A DNA stretch of 64,000 bases from JALRBM01 sp966186595 (GCA_966186595.1 CBIFWO010000001.1:1-64000); one strand, 5' to 3'. Positions 1 to 7,573 are shown, counted from the first letter of the stretch. Translations and numbers: made by a program. Notes: generated by a model not told the origin, from the sequence alone.

Positions 1-24
1 CCACCAAGAGATAATTATAGATAT

Positions 25-62
25 GAAAAAGTTCTAGAATTTATTTTCTAGAGCTTTTTCTT
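25..62. terminator. Hairpin terminator of the gene left of the window
   Basis: A 15-bp stem (one G-U pair) with a short loop has an A-tract on the left arm and a T-tract on the right arm, so it could work on both strands. It probably ends a gene lying outside the window. Confidence 0.7.
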
Positions 63-131
63 TTGATCACCTCTGTTATTTTAGTTTAAGTCTGGGTAGG
101 GTGGACGTAAAGATCGTATGTAATTTGGTAA

Positions 132-156
132 TAATCGTATCATCGTGATACGATTA
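132..156. promoter_or_regulatory. Perfect palindromic operator upstream of the Fic gene
   Basis: Two 11-nt arms (TAATCGTATCA and TGATACGATTA) are perfect inverted repeats around a 3-nt spacer. The site ends 6 nt before the preferred ATG at 163. The Fic protein has an N-terminal winged helix, so autoregulation is the simple inference. Confidence 0.7.
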
Positions 157-162
157 AGGTAT

Positions 163-1206
163 ATGAATGATACGAATATATTATCAGTTTTTACTAAAGG
201 AGCGCCACTTAGTTCTTCTGAGGTCGCAGATTTAAACCCAAATCAGCAGTCTCTCGTCACCGTCAAGAGGCAGCTAGGATCATTGACTAAAGCTGGATAC
301 TTAGAGCAATCTGGCGCTGGACGATCTGTTAAATATACGCTGTCTAAAAAAGGCTGGCTCTTGCGGTCGTTTGACGTTCAAAAATATCTCGAGAAAGCAC
401 CCGACGACCGTCTGAAAAATACTCATTTCCAATTCGATGTTCTAGAACCTCCATACGTAGAGCTGTTCACTTCAAGGGAGCTCGCGCAGCTTGAGGAAGC
501 GACCAAAAAGTATCGTGCAAATGCTACAAAAAGTGACGTGACTACTCATAAAAAAGAACTTATGCGCTTTATTGTTGAGTTCTCTTGGAAAACATCTCAG
601 ATTGAAGGTAATACTTACGATTTGATTTCTACAGAGCGTTTATTGCTTTATGGAGAGAAATCGCCCACTAACACTGAATTCGAAGCTCAGATGATCCTCA
701 ATCAGAAAGAAGCCCTGGAGTTTATTCTGGAGAATATGGAATTATGGAAAAAGCCAACACTCAGTTTACTTGAAACGCTTCATACCTTTGTCGGCAAGAA
801 CCTGGGTATCACAAGAAACCTGCGCAAAACGATTGTCGGTATAACAGGTACAAACTATCGCCCCCTTGAAAGTGAATTCCAAATACGTGATGCTTTAGAA
901 TTACTATTTAAGAATATTGCCGAAGCAAGCAACGTATACGAAAAAGCGCTATTGGCCGTGCTTGGTCTCAGCTACATTCAGCCGTTTGTTGATGGCAATA
1001 AGCGTACAAGTCGATTATTCGCTAATGCCATTTTACTGGCAGATAACTTTTCGCCTATATCTTATAGAAGCGTGGACGATAGAGTCTATAAAGAGGCGTG
1101 CCTCGTATTCTACGAGCAAAACAGTATCGAACCATTTAAAAAGCTGTTTATTGAACAGTACGTATTTGCAGCAAATAATTACAATATTGCCAGTATTGAG
1201 AAGTAG
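163..1206 (+). CDS. Fic domain protein with N-terminal winged helix; catalytic His replaced by Gln
   Basis: A winged-helix DNA-binding region of about 70 residues precedes a Fic domain. A class II type inhibitory motif (T-x3-E-G) lies near residues 144-149. The Fic core near residue 273 reads QPFVDGNKRTSR; the family has HPFxxGN(G/K)RxxR, so the catalytic His that deprotonates the target hydroxyl is Gln (codon CAG). AMP transfer by the usual mechanism is therefore doubtful. The protein may be a DNA-binding regulator or a pseudoenzyme. I prefer ATG 163, preceded by AAGG, over GTG 145, which lies inside the palindromic operator. The gene stands alone, with a Nudix gene 15 nt downstream on the same strand. 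Confidence 0.85.
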   Translation: MNDTNILSVFTKGAPLSSSEVADLNPNQQSLVTVKRQLGSLTKAGYLEQSGAGRSVKYTLSKKGWLLRSFDVQKYLEKAPDDRLKNTHFQFDVLEPPYVELFTSRELAQLEEATKKYRANATKSDVTTHKKELMRFIVEFSWKTSQIEGNTYDLISTERLLLYGEKSPTNTEFEAQMILNQKEALEFILENMELWKKPTLSLLETLHTFVGKNLGITRNLRKTIVGITGTNYRPLESEFQIRDALELLFKNIAEASNVYEKALLAVLGLSYIQPFVDGNKRTSRLFANAILLADNFSPISYRSVDDRVYKEACLVFYEQNSIEPFKKLFIEQYVFAANNYNIASIEK

Positions 1207-1221
1207 ATCTTTATCTCAGAT

Positions 1222-1734
1222 ATGAAAAAATATTCGTTCAAGCCTATCTATTGGGGAGACGACCTGTCAACAGAAGTTGTCTTCGAGCCGGTCGAGGAGC
1301 TCCCGCCTCAGGAATTGATCACTGCTTGTATGGTTTTTGCCCTTTACGGCAAAGATGGCGTCGTTCTATCAAAGCCAAAGCGAGGGTGGGGAATTCCTGG
1401 CGGTCATCGCGAAGAAGGCGAAACCGCCGAAGAGTGCTTGCATCGCGAGGCTATGGAAGAAGCGGCTATAATCCTTGAAAATATACAGCTTATTGGTAGA
1501 TGGGCAACAAAGAAGCTGCTTCACTCTCCGCATAATGCTAAATATCCAGATCGAGGCTATCAGCTTCTTTATGTTGCCGGTGTCAAAGAACTGAATGAGT
1601 TTACGCCCCAGCTTGAAATAACAGAACGTATTGTAGTGCCAATCTCGGAAGTGAAGAATTATCATCACGACATTGATAACTTTATGCCTGTATTTAACTA
1701 TGTGCTTGAATCAGGTTATTTCAAGAGAGCCTAG
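1222..1734 (+). CDS. Nudix hydrolase
   Basis: A 170-residue protein whose Nudix box begins at GGHREEGETAEE and continues REAMEEAA. The core metal-binding Glu residues are present, but the Gly of EExG is Ala. Nudix enzymes hydrolyse nucleoside diphosphates linked to another moiety; the substrate cannot be predicted. It starts 15 nt after the Fic gene and may be co-transcribed with it. A 20-bp hairpin follows about 90 nt downstream. It is one of several Nudix proteins in this window. Confidence 0.85.
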   Translation: MKKYSFKPIYWGDDLSTEVVFEPVEELPPQELITACMVFALYGKDGVVLSKPKRGWGIPGGHREEGETAEECLHREAMEEAAIILENIQLIGRWATKKLLHSPHNAKYPDRGYQLLYVAGVKELNEFTPQLEITERIVVPISEVKNYHHDIDNFMPVFNYVLESGYFKRA

Positions 1735-1820
1735 CAAAGCTTCAATATCCAGCTCATCCAACCGGTCACATAAATTCTCTAAACAGTCAAAAACACAGTT
1801 CCAGTTTTCCCTGTTAGGGT

Positions 1821-1868
1821 CCACCAAAGAAAATACCTCACGTTATTGTGAGGTATTTTCTTTGGTGG
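1821..1868. terminator. Long perfect hairpin terminator
   Basis: Perfect 20-bp stem with an 8-nt loop; the arms carry A-rich and T-rich runs. It separates the Nudix gene from the opposing mini-gene at 1917-2060 and could act in both directions. Confidence 0.75.
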
Positions 1869-1878
1869 CATGTTGAGC

Positions 1879-1908
1879 GGGCCGCCCCGTCCTTCGTTAG
1901 GGCGGCCC
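1879..1908 (-). terminator. GC-rich terminator of mini-gene A
   Basis: GGGCCGCCC pairs perfectly with GGGCGGCCC across a 12-nt loop, beginning 8 nt past the stop codon of the minus-strand mini-gene. There is no T-tract. Confidence 0.55.
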
Positions 1909-1916
1909 TGCGATGA

Positions 1917-2060
1917 TTAGCCTCGCTCCGCTTCCATCTGGCCCTCACGCTCAGCAAGGGGCAGCGGTGCCCGAGGAACAACACGGTCGAGGAATTGCAT
2001 CAGGCTCTCCTCTGACGAGTCGTCGGGTGTGCTGGTCTGGTCCTGACCTGAACTGCTCAT
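1917..2060 (-). CDS. GC-rich orphan mini-gene A, 47-aa acidic peptide
   Basis: Not in a recognised family. The minus-strand frame starts with ATG after GGAAGGG (9-nt spacing), encodes 47 residues rich in Ser, Asp and Glu in its first half (MSSSGQDQTSTPDD...), and ends in TAA just before a GC hairpin. Codons end mostly in G or C, unlike the flanking Nudix and CYTH genes. It has no signal peptide, membrane segment or Cys. The coding call rests on SD, codon bias and the dedicated terminator. It resembles nine other islands in the window in architecture. Confidence 0.6.
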   Translation of the reverse strand: MSSSGQDQTSTPDDSSEESLMQFLDRVVPRAPLPLAEREGQMEAERG

Positions 2061-2147
2061 GGGCAAGTTCCCTTCCGGATTGCTATCGCATAGTTATTCT
2101 ACGATTAGCCAGCGATTATGGAAAGGGCGACATGATACACTAAAGCT

Positions 2148-2738
2148 ATGCAGACAGAAATCGAAGCAAAATTCCTGCGGGTCGACCCCGATGATATTCG
2201 CCGACGGCTAAAAGAAGTAGGCGCGACGTGCAAACAGCCAATGATGCTCATGCGCCGCGTGATTTTTGATAATGACTATCTAAAACCAAAGAATGCATTT
2301 GTCCGGGTACGCGATGAAGGCCATCGGGTGGCAATGACCTACAAACAATATGATGAAATGTCGCTGACCGGGGCAAAGGAAATAGAATTCTCGGTGAGTG
2401 ATTATGATGCGGCTGTAGCTTTTCTCGAGGCGGTTGATGTTCGGGCGAAGAGTATCCAAGAGGCGCGACGCGAAATTTGGGAGCTCGATACCGTTGAGGT
2501 GGTCATCGATGAGTGGCCCTGGATCGATCCATTTATCGAGATCGAAGGACCGAGTGAAAAAGAAGTGAAGGATGCTGCAAAAAAGCTGGATTTTGATTGG
2601 AAAGACGCAGCATTTGGCGATATCATGACAGCCTATCGCGCCCAATATCCGGGGACGGGGACGACTCCGAAGGATATGGTCTACAATCTATCGAATGTTC
2701 GGTTTGAAGATGTAGTTCCCGAGATCCTCAAGGTGTAG
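2148..2738 (+). CDS. CYTH domain protein (CyaB/ThTPase-like)
   Basis: A 196-residue protein opening with the CYTH signature ExExK (EIEAK at residues 4-8), followed by alternating charged strands (RVRDEG, KEIEF, EIEGPS) typical of the triphosphate tunnel fold. The family binds organic triphosphates or polyphosphate with divalent metal and includes class IV adenylate cyclase and thiamine triphosphatase; the substrate is not determinable here. A -10 hexamer TACACT ends 6 nt before the ATG, implying a leaderless transcript. It ends about 60 nt before tRNA-Gly. Confidence 0.85.
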   Translation: MQTEIEAKFLRVDPDDIRRRLKEVGATCKQPMMLMRRVIFDNDYLKPKNAFVRVRDEGHRVAMTYKQYDEMSLTGAKEIEFSVSDYDAAVAFLEAVDVRAKSIQEARREIWELDTVEVVIDEWPWIDPFIEIEGPSEKEVKDAAKKLDFDWKDAAFGDIMTAYRAQYPGTGTTPKDMVYNLSNVRFEDVVPEILKV

Positions 2739-2798
2739 ACATTTCGCCACCTCTTGCAATTTCGGTCATCTTTTCTTATAATCTTTCAAGTAAACTAC

Positions 2799-2874
2799 GC
2801 GAGTGTAGCTCAGTTGTTAGAGCGCTTCCTTGCCATGGAAGAGGTCCAGGGTTAGAGTCCCTGTACTCGCACCA
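2799..2874 (+). tRNA. tRNA-Gly (GCC) with U19-A56 instead of G19-C56
   Basis: A full cloverleaf: 7-bp acceptor, D arm GCTC/GAGC, anticodon loop TTGCCAT (GCC), 5-bp T stem and encoded CCA. The D loop reads AGTTGTTA, so position 19 is T. The T loop reads TTAGAGT, so position 56 is A. Both invariant bases have changed in a way that preserves a pair (U19-A56). Such elbow changes occur in some non-proteinogenic tRNA-Gly, but whether this tRNA serves translation is unknown. Confidence 0.93.
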
Positions 2875-2877
2875 AGT

Positions 2878-2910
2878 AAGACTTTTCAGTATCTGGAAAG
2901 TCTTTTTTGA
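2878..2910 (+). terminator. Terminator after tRNA-Gly
   Basis: AAGACTTT pairs with AAAGTCTT over a 11-nt loop, followed by a T-run. It lies directly after the tRNA CCA. Confidence 0.8.
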
Positions 2911-2913
2911 TAT

Positions 2914-2952
2914 TGACGTGTCTATAAAATCAATATACCCTAGGGGGGTATA
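2914..2952 (+). promoter_or_regulatory. Promoter with CsoR-type operator
   Basis: TTGACG at 2914-2919 is a possible -35. A TATACCC-N5-GGGTATA inverted repeat at 2934-2952 overlaps the -10 region and resembles the G/C-tract palindromes bound by CsoR/RcnR repressors. A CsoR gene is second in the operon, so copper-type autoregulation is inferred. Confidence 0.75.
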
Positions 2953-2964
2953 GGAGGATAGGCA

Positions 2965-3450
2965 ATGCCCGAAAATAAAACACACGATCATCATTCTGAA
3001 AGCATCAACGCCATGGCTGTAAGTGCCACCCTCCACTGTCTTACGGGGTGTGCGATTGGTGAAGTGGCCGGTTTGATAATCGGTACGGCATTTAGCCTGG
3101 GTAATGGCGTGACAACGCTGATAGCAATTGCGCTTGCATTCGTGTTTGGCTTCGGTCTGTCAACCGTGCCCCTAATCAAAGCGGGTATGGGTTTTGTTGC
3201 TGCGTTATCAATAGTAATTGCGGCCGATACGCTATCAATTACCGCAATGGAAATTGTAGATAATCTGGTCATGTATGCTATCCCCGGAGCAATGGATGCT
3301 ACGCTTGTCGATCCGCTATTTTGGATCAGTATGCCCATTGCGTTAGCTGTTGCATTTTTGGCGGCTTTGCCCGTTAATAAATATCTTCTTAGTAAGAATA
3401 AGGGACACGCGCTAACAATGAATGCGTCTGGCGATCACAAGCATCATTAG
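2965..3450 (+). CDS. DUF4396-like membrane protein, first gene of CsoR operon
   Basis: A 161-residue integral membrane protein with about four hydrophobic segments and His-rich ends (HDHHSE near the N terminus, HKHH at the C terminus). The pattern CLTGCAIGE...GL fits the DUF4396 family, often found beside copper-handling genes. The His-rich tails suggest metal contact; transport itself is unproven. ATG is preceded by GGAGG at good spacing. It is followed within 10 nt by csoR and then by a DUF305 gene, and sits behind the CsoR-type operator. Confidence 0.75.
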   Translation: MPENKTHDHHSESINAMAVSATLHCLTGCAIGEVAGLIIGTAFSLGNGVTTLIAIALAFVFGFGLSTVPLIKAGMGFVAALSIVIAADTLSITAMEIVDNLVMYAIPGAMDATLVDPLFWISMPIALAVAFLAALPVNKYLLSKNKGHALTMNASGDHKHH

Positions 3451-3459
3451 GAGATGTAT

Positions 3460-3738
3460 ATGCAGCAATATGGATATTCAGAGAACAAACCCGCGCTACT
3501 CAAACGGCTCAATCGCATTGAGGGACAGGTACGAGGCATATCAAATATGGTAGAGGAGGACAAGTATTGTATCGATATTCTCACTCAGGTAAGCGCCGCG
3601 AAAGCCGCTTTGGATAGGGTGGCACTTGAACTGATTCGCGATCATGCACGGCATTGTTTATCAAATGATCATGTTCACTCACAAGGCGAAGGCGACAAGG
3701 CCGATGAACTCGTGAGTGCTATCGGTAGAATGTTATAA
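3460..3738 (+). CDS. csoR: CsoR-family copper-sensing repressor
   Basis: A 92-residue all-helical repressor with the family core KRLNRIEGQVRGI. The Cu(I) ligand triad Cys-His-Cys is intact (C37 in YCIDI, H62 and C66 in RDHARHC). CsoR tetramers leave the operator when Cu(I) binds. Start 3460 is chosen because AGGAG lies 6 nt upstream; the ATG at 3454 would abut the SD. It lies between the DUF4396 and DUF305 genes in one operon whose promoter contains a matching palindrome. Confidence 0.9.
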   Translation: MQQYGYSENKPALLKRLNRIEGQVRGISNMVEEDKYCIDILTQVSAAKAALDRVALELIRDHARHCLSNDHVHSQGEGDKADELVSAIGRML

Positions 3739-3757
3739 ATGCAAAGGAGGACATAAG

Positions 3758-4138
3758 ATGCAAGTTAGATCATTACTATACGGGCTTATCGGATTTTTCT
3801 TGGGAGGGTTTCTTGTAGCAATTGCTGCAACAACCTTTAACAAGGCCGACTCAGGTGATGCGCATAAAACGAATATGTCAATGAGTAGCATGTCTATGGA
3901 CAGTATGGCAGCAGACCTTAAAAACAAAATGGGTGATGAATTTGATAAAGCGTTTATTGCAAATATGACTGCTCATCATCAGGGTGCGATAGAGATGGCC
4001 AAGCTTTCGGCTGAGAAAGCTAAGCATCAGGAAATTAAAACGTTATCCGAAAGAATTATCTCAGCTCAAGAAAAGGAAATTCTTGAGATGAGCCAATGGC
4101 AAATGGACTGGGGATATCCTTCCGCGATGGACCATTAG
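3758..4138 (+). CDS. DUF305 family membrane-anchored protein (CopM-like)
   Basis: A 126-residue protein with one N-terminal transmembrane segment (residues about 6-25), a Met-rich linker (MSMSSMSMDSM) and a DUF305 domain with AHHQGAIEMA and later Met/His positions. DUF305 proteins such as cyanobacterial CopM bind copper or silver outside the membrane. Met and His clusters fit Cu(I)/Cu(II) binding. Start 3758 has GGAGG 8 nt upstream. It is last in the CsoR operon; no CopA-type ATPase is nearby, so the operon may buffer copper rather than export it. Confidence 0.85.
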   Translation: MQVRSLLYGLIGFFLGGFLVAIAATTFNKADSGDAHKTNMSMSSMSMDSMAADLKNKMGDEFDKAFIANMTAHHQGAIEMAKLSAEKAKHQEIKTLSERIISAQEKEILEMSQWQMDWGYPSAMDH

Positions 4139-4305
4139 GGAGGCTTCTTTTCTAGTAGCTTTTTGACGCTCTCTATCAATTTTCTCCCAGTTCGCCTGTT
4201 AGTGCGACTGCGAATTTCTCTGAGTTACTTTGATGCTCGTTCTCGAACTCATCAAGCGAGAGAGCGAACTTCGAATAGTCTAGTCCGTTTGATATTATAA
4301 GAGCA

Positions 4306-4416
4306 ATGAATATTCACTTTATTTGTCGTGGCAATGGGCTACGCAGCTTGATTGCCGAAACATATGTTAAATCCCTTCGCCAAAAGGGTATCAATGTGAA
4401 GTCGAGCGGAATATGA
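4306..4416 (+). pseudogene. Truncated low-molecular-weight phosphotyrosine phosphatase
   Basis: A 36-codon frame whose start resembles the LMW-PTP/arsenate reductase N terminus: the P-loop CX5R-S (CRGNGLRS) is intact and is followed by a helix and the GI-x-V-x-S-x-G strand, where the frame ends. Full family members are about 150 residues and carry an acid loop that is absent here. TATTAT lies 7 nt before the ATG, so it may be expressed leaderlessly. Its TGA overlaps the ATG of the next gene (ATGA). It is either a decayed gene or a retained upstream ORF that couples translation. Confidence 0.6.
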
Positions 4417-5486
4417 CGATTGCAGATATCATCCACCAGCGTCTTTCTCGCCAGTGTCTACTGCAGAATCTGGAGCACCCAGATGATGTCGTTCGGTGGT
4501 TTGGTGCTATGCAGGCGCAGGATTTTGCGGCGGCTAAGTGGGCGCTGGGCCTTCGCAGTGAAACGACAGATGTAGCCACCACGGAACTGTTCAACGAGGG
4601 GAAGATCCTCCGGACGCATGCACTGCGTCCAACGTGGCAGTTTGTTGCCCCTGAGGATATTCGGTGGGTGCTACTAGCGACGAGCCAAAGAGTCCATGCC
4701 TTCAACAAGTACTATTACAAAAAAACTGGCGTCGATGAAGTGACGATGCAGAAGGCTTTCTCTGTGCTCCAGAAATCTCTGGCGGGTAAAAATTATATGA
4801 CGCGGCCAGAGATTGCGACAGCACTGGAAGAGGAGGGAATTGCAGATGCGAAGGGTCTTCGATTGGTCTACATTGTAATGTATGCCGAACTGGAAGGACT
4901 GATTTGTAGCGGCCCATTACGAGGTAAGCAGCATACATATGCGTTGATAAGTGAGAGGGCGCCGCACGCAAAAGTATTATCTCCTGATGAAGCACTGGCC
5001 GAATTGACGCGCCGATTCTTTCAAAGTCACGGGCCTGCTCAAATACAAGATTTTGCATGGTGGTCGAGCTTGACAATAGCCGAAGTAAGGCGCGGCATTA
5101 ACATGATTGGACTGAAAGGTACGGTTGTGGGGGATAAGACATATTACTTTGCGGAGGAATCCACCACGCCGATCCCGTCACCCCTCGTTCATTTACTTCC
5201 TATCTATGATGAGTATTTTGTGGCGTACAAGGATCGAAGCGCTTTCTCTGATGGCCGCACGTTTCAACTACTGCGGGAACCGACGCAGGGTGATTTGTCG
5301 TATCAGATTGTGGCGTTAGATGGCCAGCTGGCCGGAGCATGGAAACGTAAGGCGACGAAAAACCAGCTAGCCGTAGAATTGAACATGTTTGCTCATCTGA
5401 ATCAGCCGCAGATGGCTGACTTGCAGCGGGCTGTAAAAAAGCTGGAAAGATTCTTGGAAGTCCCTGTAATTTTGCAGAATGTATAA
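4413..5486 (+). CDS. AlkZ-like DNA glycosylase (winged-helix HTH_42 family)
   Basis: A 357-residue protein of the winged-helix family (COG3214) that includes AlkZ/YcaQ glycosylases, which excise bulky or crosslinked bases. The catalytic Q-x-Q motif is present as QAQ (residues 34-36) within MQAQDFAAAKWALGLR. The region HALRPTWQFV...DIRW matches the first winged-helix core. The protein probably protects against genotoxic alkylation; the substrate is unknown. The start overlaps the truncated phosphatase stop by 4 nt, so translation is likely coupled. Confidence 0.82.
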   Translation: MTIADIIHQRLSRQCLLQNLEHPDDVVRWFGAMQAQDFAAAKWALGLRSETTDVATTELFNEGKILRTHALRPTWQFVAPEDIRWVLLATSQRVHAFNKYYYKKTGVDEVTMQKAFSVLQKSLAGKNYMTRPEIATALEEEGIADAKGLRLVYIVMYAELEGLICSGPLRGKQHTYALISERAPHAKVLSPDEALAELTRRFFQSHGPAQIQDFAWWSSLTIAEVRRGINMIGLKGTVVGDKTYYFAEESTTPIPSPLVHLLPIYDEYFVAYKDRSAFSDGRTFQLLREPTQGDLSYQIVALDGQLAGAWKRKATKNQLAVELNMFAHLNQPQMADLQRAVKKLERFLEVPVILQNV

Positions 5487-5527
5487 TTGATGCCACGCTG
5501 CGATTACTTTTATGCTTATAATGAGCT

Positions 5528-6139
5528 ATGAAGCAAAAAAGCTGGCCTGTGTATTATCGAGTATTCTTTGGGCTACTCGGACTTAGTTCAATCATTACCG
5601 AAATCGTTGTACTACTAGATAGAGGAAGGTTTAATCCCGGTAATTTCTTTAGTTACTTTACGATTGAAAGCAACTTGCTTGCCGCACTTGTGCTCCTGAT
5701 TGGGGCGTGGATGGTTGGTCAATCGAAGGAAAAGAAATGGTTCGTTCTCCTTCGCGGTGCGGCGACATTATACATGATTATGACCGGAGTGGTGTTTGCT
5801 ATCCTTCTCTCGGGACTAGAAAACGCGGTACTTACCGCTGTGCCGTGGGACAACACTGTGCTCCACTATATAATGCCGATTGTATTGCTAGTTGATTGGC
5901 TAATGGATACACCAAAGATGGCCATAACATGGCGACGAGCATTGGCCTGGCTGGCATTTCCATTAGTATATGTCAGCTACACCTTAATCCGAGGATCTAT
6001 GGTTGCCTGGTATCCTTATCCATTCCTTAATCCCGCAACAAAAGGATACCTGGGCATTATAGGTACAAGTATGGGTATCACACTCTTTGCGCTAGGCACT
6101 GTCTGGTTTTTGATGAGAATTGGAAGAATAAGGAATTAA
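5528..6139 (+). CDS. Pr6Pr family membrane protein
   Basis: A 203-residue protein with six predicted membrane segments. Signature stretches include FSYFTIESNLL, a VPWDNTVLHYIMPI loop and YPYPFLNP near the end, as in the Pr6Pr family of unknown function. TATAAT ends 5 nt before the ATG, a leaderless arrangement. It stands alone, followed on the same strand by a GC-rich mini-gene with its own promoter-like sequence. Confidence 0.8.
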   Translation: MKQKSWPVYYRVFFGLLGLSSIITEIVVLLDRGRFNPGNFFSYFTIESNLLAALVLLIGAWMVGQSKEKKWFVLLRGAATLYMIMTGVVFAILLSGLENAVLTAVPWDNTVLHYIMPIVLLVDWLMDTPKMAITWRRALAWLAFPLVYVSYTLIRGSMVAWYPYPFLNPATKGYLGIIGTSMGITLFALGTVWFLMRIGRIRN

Positions 6140-6186
6140 TGTCATAATATTAAGGCAATTGTCCGCACGTTCGAGGGAGAATGTCA

Positions 6187-6348
6187 ATGGCCAGTGGCCG
6201 TGGTCTCGATCCTGACATTCCCGACCCGCCCGGTGGAATTCAGGGCGGCGAGGAAGCGCTGGTCGAGGAGGCACCGCCTCACATGAGGATGGGCGTCGAC
6301 GACGAGGACAAGAGCGGCGATGAGGAACAGACGCCGAAGGGCGACTGA
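6187..6348 (+). CDS. GC-rich orphan mini-gene B, 53-aa acidic peptide
   Basis: Unrecognised. The preferred ATG 6187 has GGAG 7 nt upstream (ATG 6181 abuts it). The 53 residues are rich in Asp, Glu, Gly and Pro, without hydrophobic segments or Cys. Possible -35 TTGGAA and -10 CATAAT at 17-nt spacing lie upstream. A strong hairpin follows the TGA. Codons favour C and G at third positions, unlike the flanking Pr6Pr and dut genes. Confidence 0.6.
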   Translation: MASGRGLDPDIPDPPGGIQGGEEALVEEAPPHMRMGVDDEDKSGDEEQTPKGD

Positions 6349-6355
6349 CTCACCG

Positions 6356-6393
6356 GCAGTTTCGGGAGGGGCCCTAGCCTCTTCCGAAACTGC
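6356..6393 (+). terminator. Terminator of mini-gene B
   Basis: GCAGTTTCGG pairs with CCGAAACTGC; the stem extends inward with G-U pairs. It lies 8 nt after the stop codon and before the SD of dut. Confidence 0.7.
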
Positions 6394-6425
6394 ATGTTCA
6401 ATGTATGATTTTCTAGGAGGGTAAA

Positions 6426-6863
6426 ATGGAAATTCTAATTCAACGTCTAAACGATGATGCACAAGTGCCGCAGTTTGCGCATGCGACCGATGCTGGAGCC
6501 GATCTTTATAGTATCGAGGATCTGGTCTTGCAACCCGGCGAGCGTGTACTGGTGGGTACAGGAATTGCACTTGCAATCCCGGAAGGCTATGGGGCATTTG
6601 TGCAACCTCGTTCAGGTCTAGCGATCAAATACGGAATTTCGATGGTTAATACTCCAGGGACGATTGATGCAGGGTACCGCGGCGAACTAAAAGTCATTCT
6701 CATTAATCACGATTTAAAAGAACCGTTTAAGGTTGCAAAGGGTGATCGTATCGCGCAGCTCATCATCCAAAAAGTTGAGCACCCAACATTTACTGAAACT
6801 GATACTCTTCCCGAAGCGGATCGTGGCGACAATGGCTTTGGTTCAACGGGCTACTCTGGTTAG
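6426..6863 (+). CDS. dut: Deoxyuridine 5'-triphosphate nucleotidohydrolase (dUTPase)
   Basis: A 145-residue trimeric-type dUTPase with all five motifs: DAGADLYS (1), PRSGLA (2), TPGTIDAGYRGELKV (3), GDRIAQLII (4) and a C-terminal RGDNGFGSTG (5). It converts dUTP to dUMP and pyrophosphate, limiting uracil in DNA. AGGAGG precedes the ATG at normal spacing. It is flanked by GC-rich islands on both sides. Confidence 0.96.
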   Translation: MEILIQRLNDDAQVPQFAHATDAGADLYSIEDLVLQPGERVLVGTGIALAIPEGYGAFVQPRSGLAIKYGISMVNTPGTIDAGYRGELKVILINHDLKEPFKVAKGDRIAQLIIQKVEHPTFTETDTLPEADRGDNGFGSTGYSG

Positions 6864-6891
6864 TTTCTCGGTAGTTTTGGTAATAAGGAAA

Positions 6892-6927
6892 TTCCCCTGG
6901 TTATAGCTCAACGAGCATCCAGGGGAA
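6892..6927 (-). terminator. Terminator of the GC-rich two-gene island C
   Basis: TTCCCCTGG pairs perfectly with CCAGGGGAA across an 18-nt loop, about 17 nt past the minus-strand cupin stop. It could also terminate dut on the plus strand. Confidence 0.6.
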
Positions 6928-6943
6928 CCTCCCAGGCCTCCTT

Positions 6944-7573
6944 CTATGACAGGGGGATGTGTGTCAGAACGGCGATCTGAAGATGGAGCGAGTAGTCCTC
7001 TTCAGGTCGCACTGGCTGAGACGGTGTAGCAGCGTGGTGGTACACACCCTTGGGCAGGAGCAGCAGATCGCCCGGTCGTGTCTCCACAACGTTGGGTGCA
7101 TCGTCCTTGCTACTCCGAAGCCACCATCGCTTTACGCCGTGGCCTGGGATGATGATCCCCAGCCAGTCGTCTCGATGTTCGTCGAACTTCTCATCCTCTG
7201 GTCGTGACAGGAACGCACGGCAGACAACTCTGCAGCCTGTCAGTTCCATCAGCTTGAGCGCGACGAGCCCGGGCCACGCCGCCCGCTCGTGGATGTGTTC
7301 GAACACCTGCGTGCGGGGACGGGATTTGTAGGCGGCGTCTACCGTTGTGCCACTCTGCCAGTCGAACTGTGACTCTCCTCCACTTGCGTGAACCAGAGCG
7401 ATGACTTGGTCATCGTCCGGTGTCACGAGGGACGGGAGGGTTGTCACGATGTCCTTGGGCAGTACACCCGGTAGATGGCGGTACTGAGGCTGTGGTGATC
7501 CGCTCGCCCCAGCTAGTACCACCTCGCGCCACACGGGGCCGCACACAGCGGCCGCCTGGCGCGTTGGGGTCAT
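6944..7573 (-). CDS. Cupin_4/JmjC-like putative 2-oxoglutarate oxygenase
   Basis: A 209-residue protein. EHRDD (H-x-D), a downstream KRWWLR strand, the GDLLLLPKGVYHHAATP turn and LHLQIAV fit a double-stranded beta-helix of the Cupin_4/JmjC type seen in ribosomal oxygenases, which hydroxylate protein side chains with Fe(II) and 2-oxoglutarate. The HxD...H facial triad is visible, but the N-terminal part is weakly conserved. The ATG overlaps the upstream stop by 4 nt (ATGA), so the pair is coupled. Codon use is strongly G/C-ending compared with dut and murF. Confidence 0.6.
   Translation of the reverse strand: MTPTRQAAAVCGPVWREVVLAGASGSPQPQYRHLPGVLPKDIVTTLPSLVTPDDDQVIALVHASGGESQFDWQSGTTVDAAYKSRPRTQVFEHIHERAAWPGLVALKLMELTGCRVVCRAFLSRPEDEKFDEHRDDWLGIIIPGHGVKRWWLRSSKDDAPNVVETRPGDLLLLPKGVYHHAATPSQPVRPEEDYSLHLQIAVLTHIPLS

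Noticed and set aside
1913..2143. Plus-strand 76-aa frame in the GC-rich region A
   Set aside because: No SD, Cys/Trp/Ser-rich random composition, while the opposite strand has SD, good codon bias and terminator.
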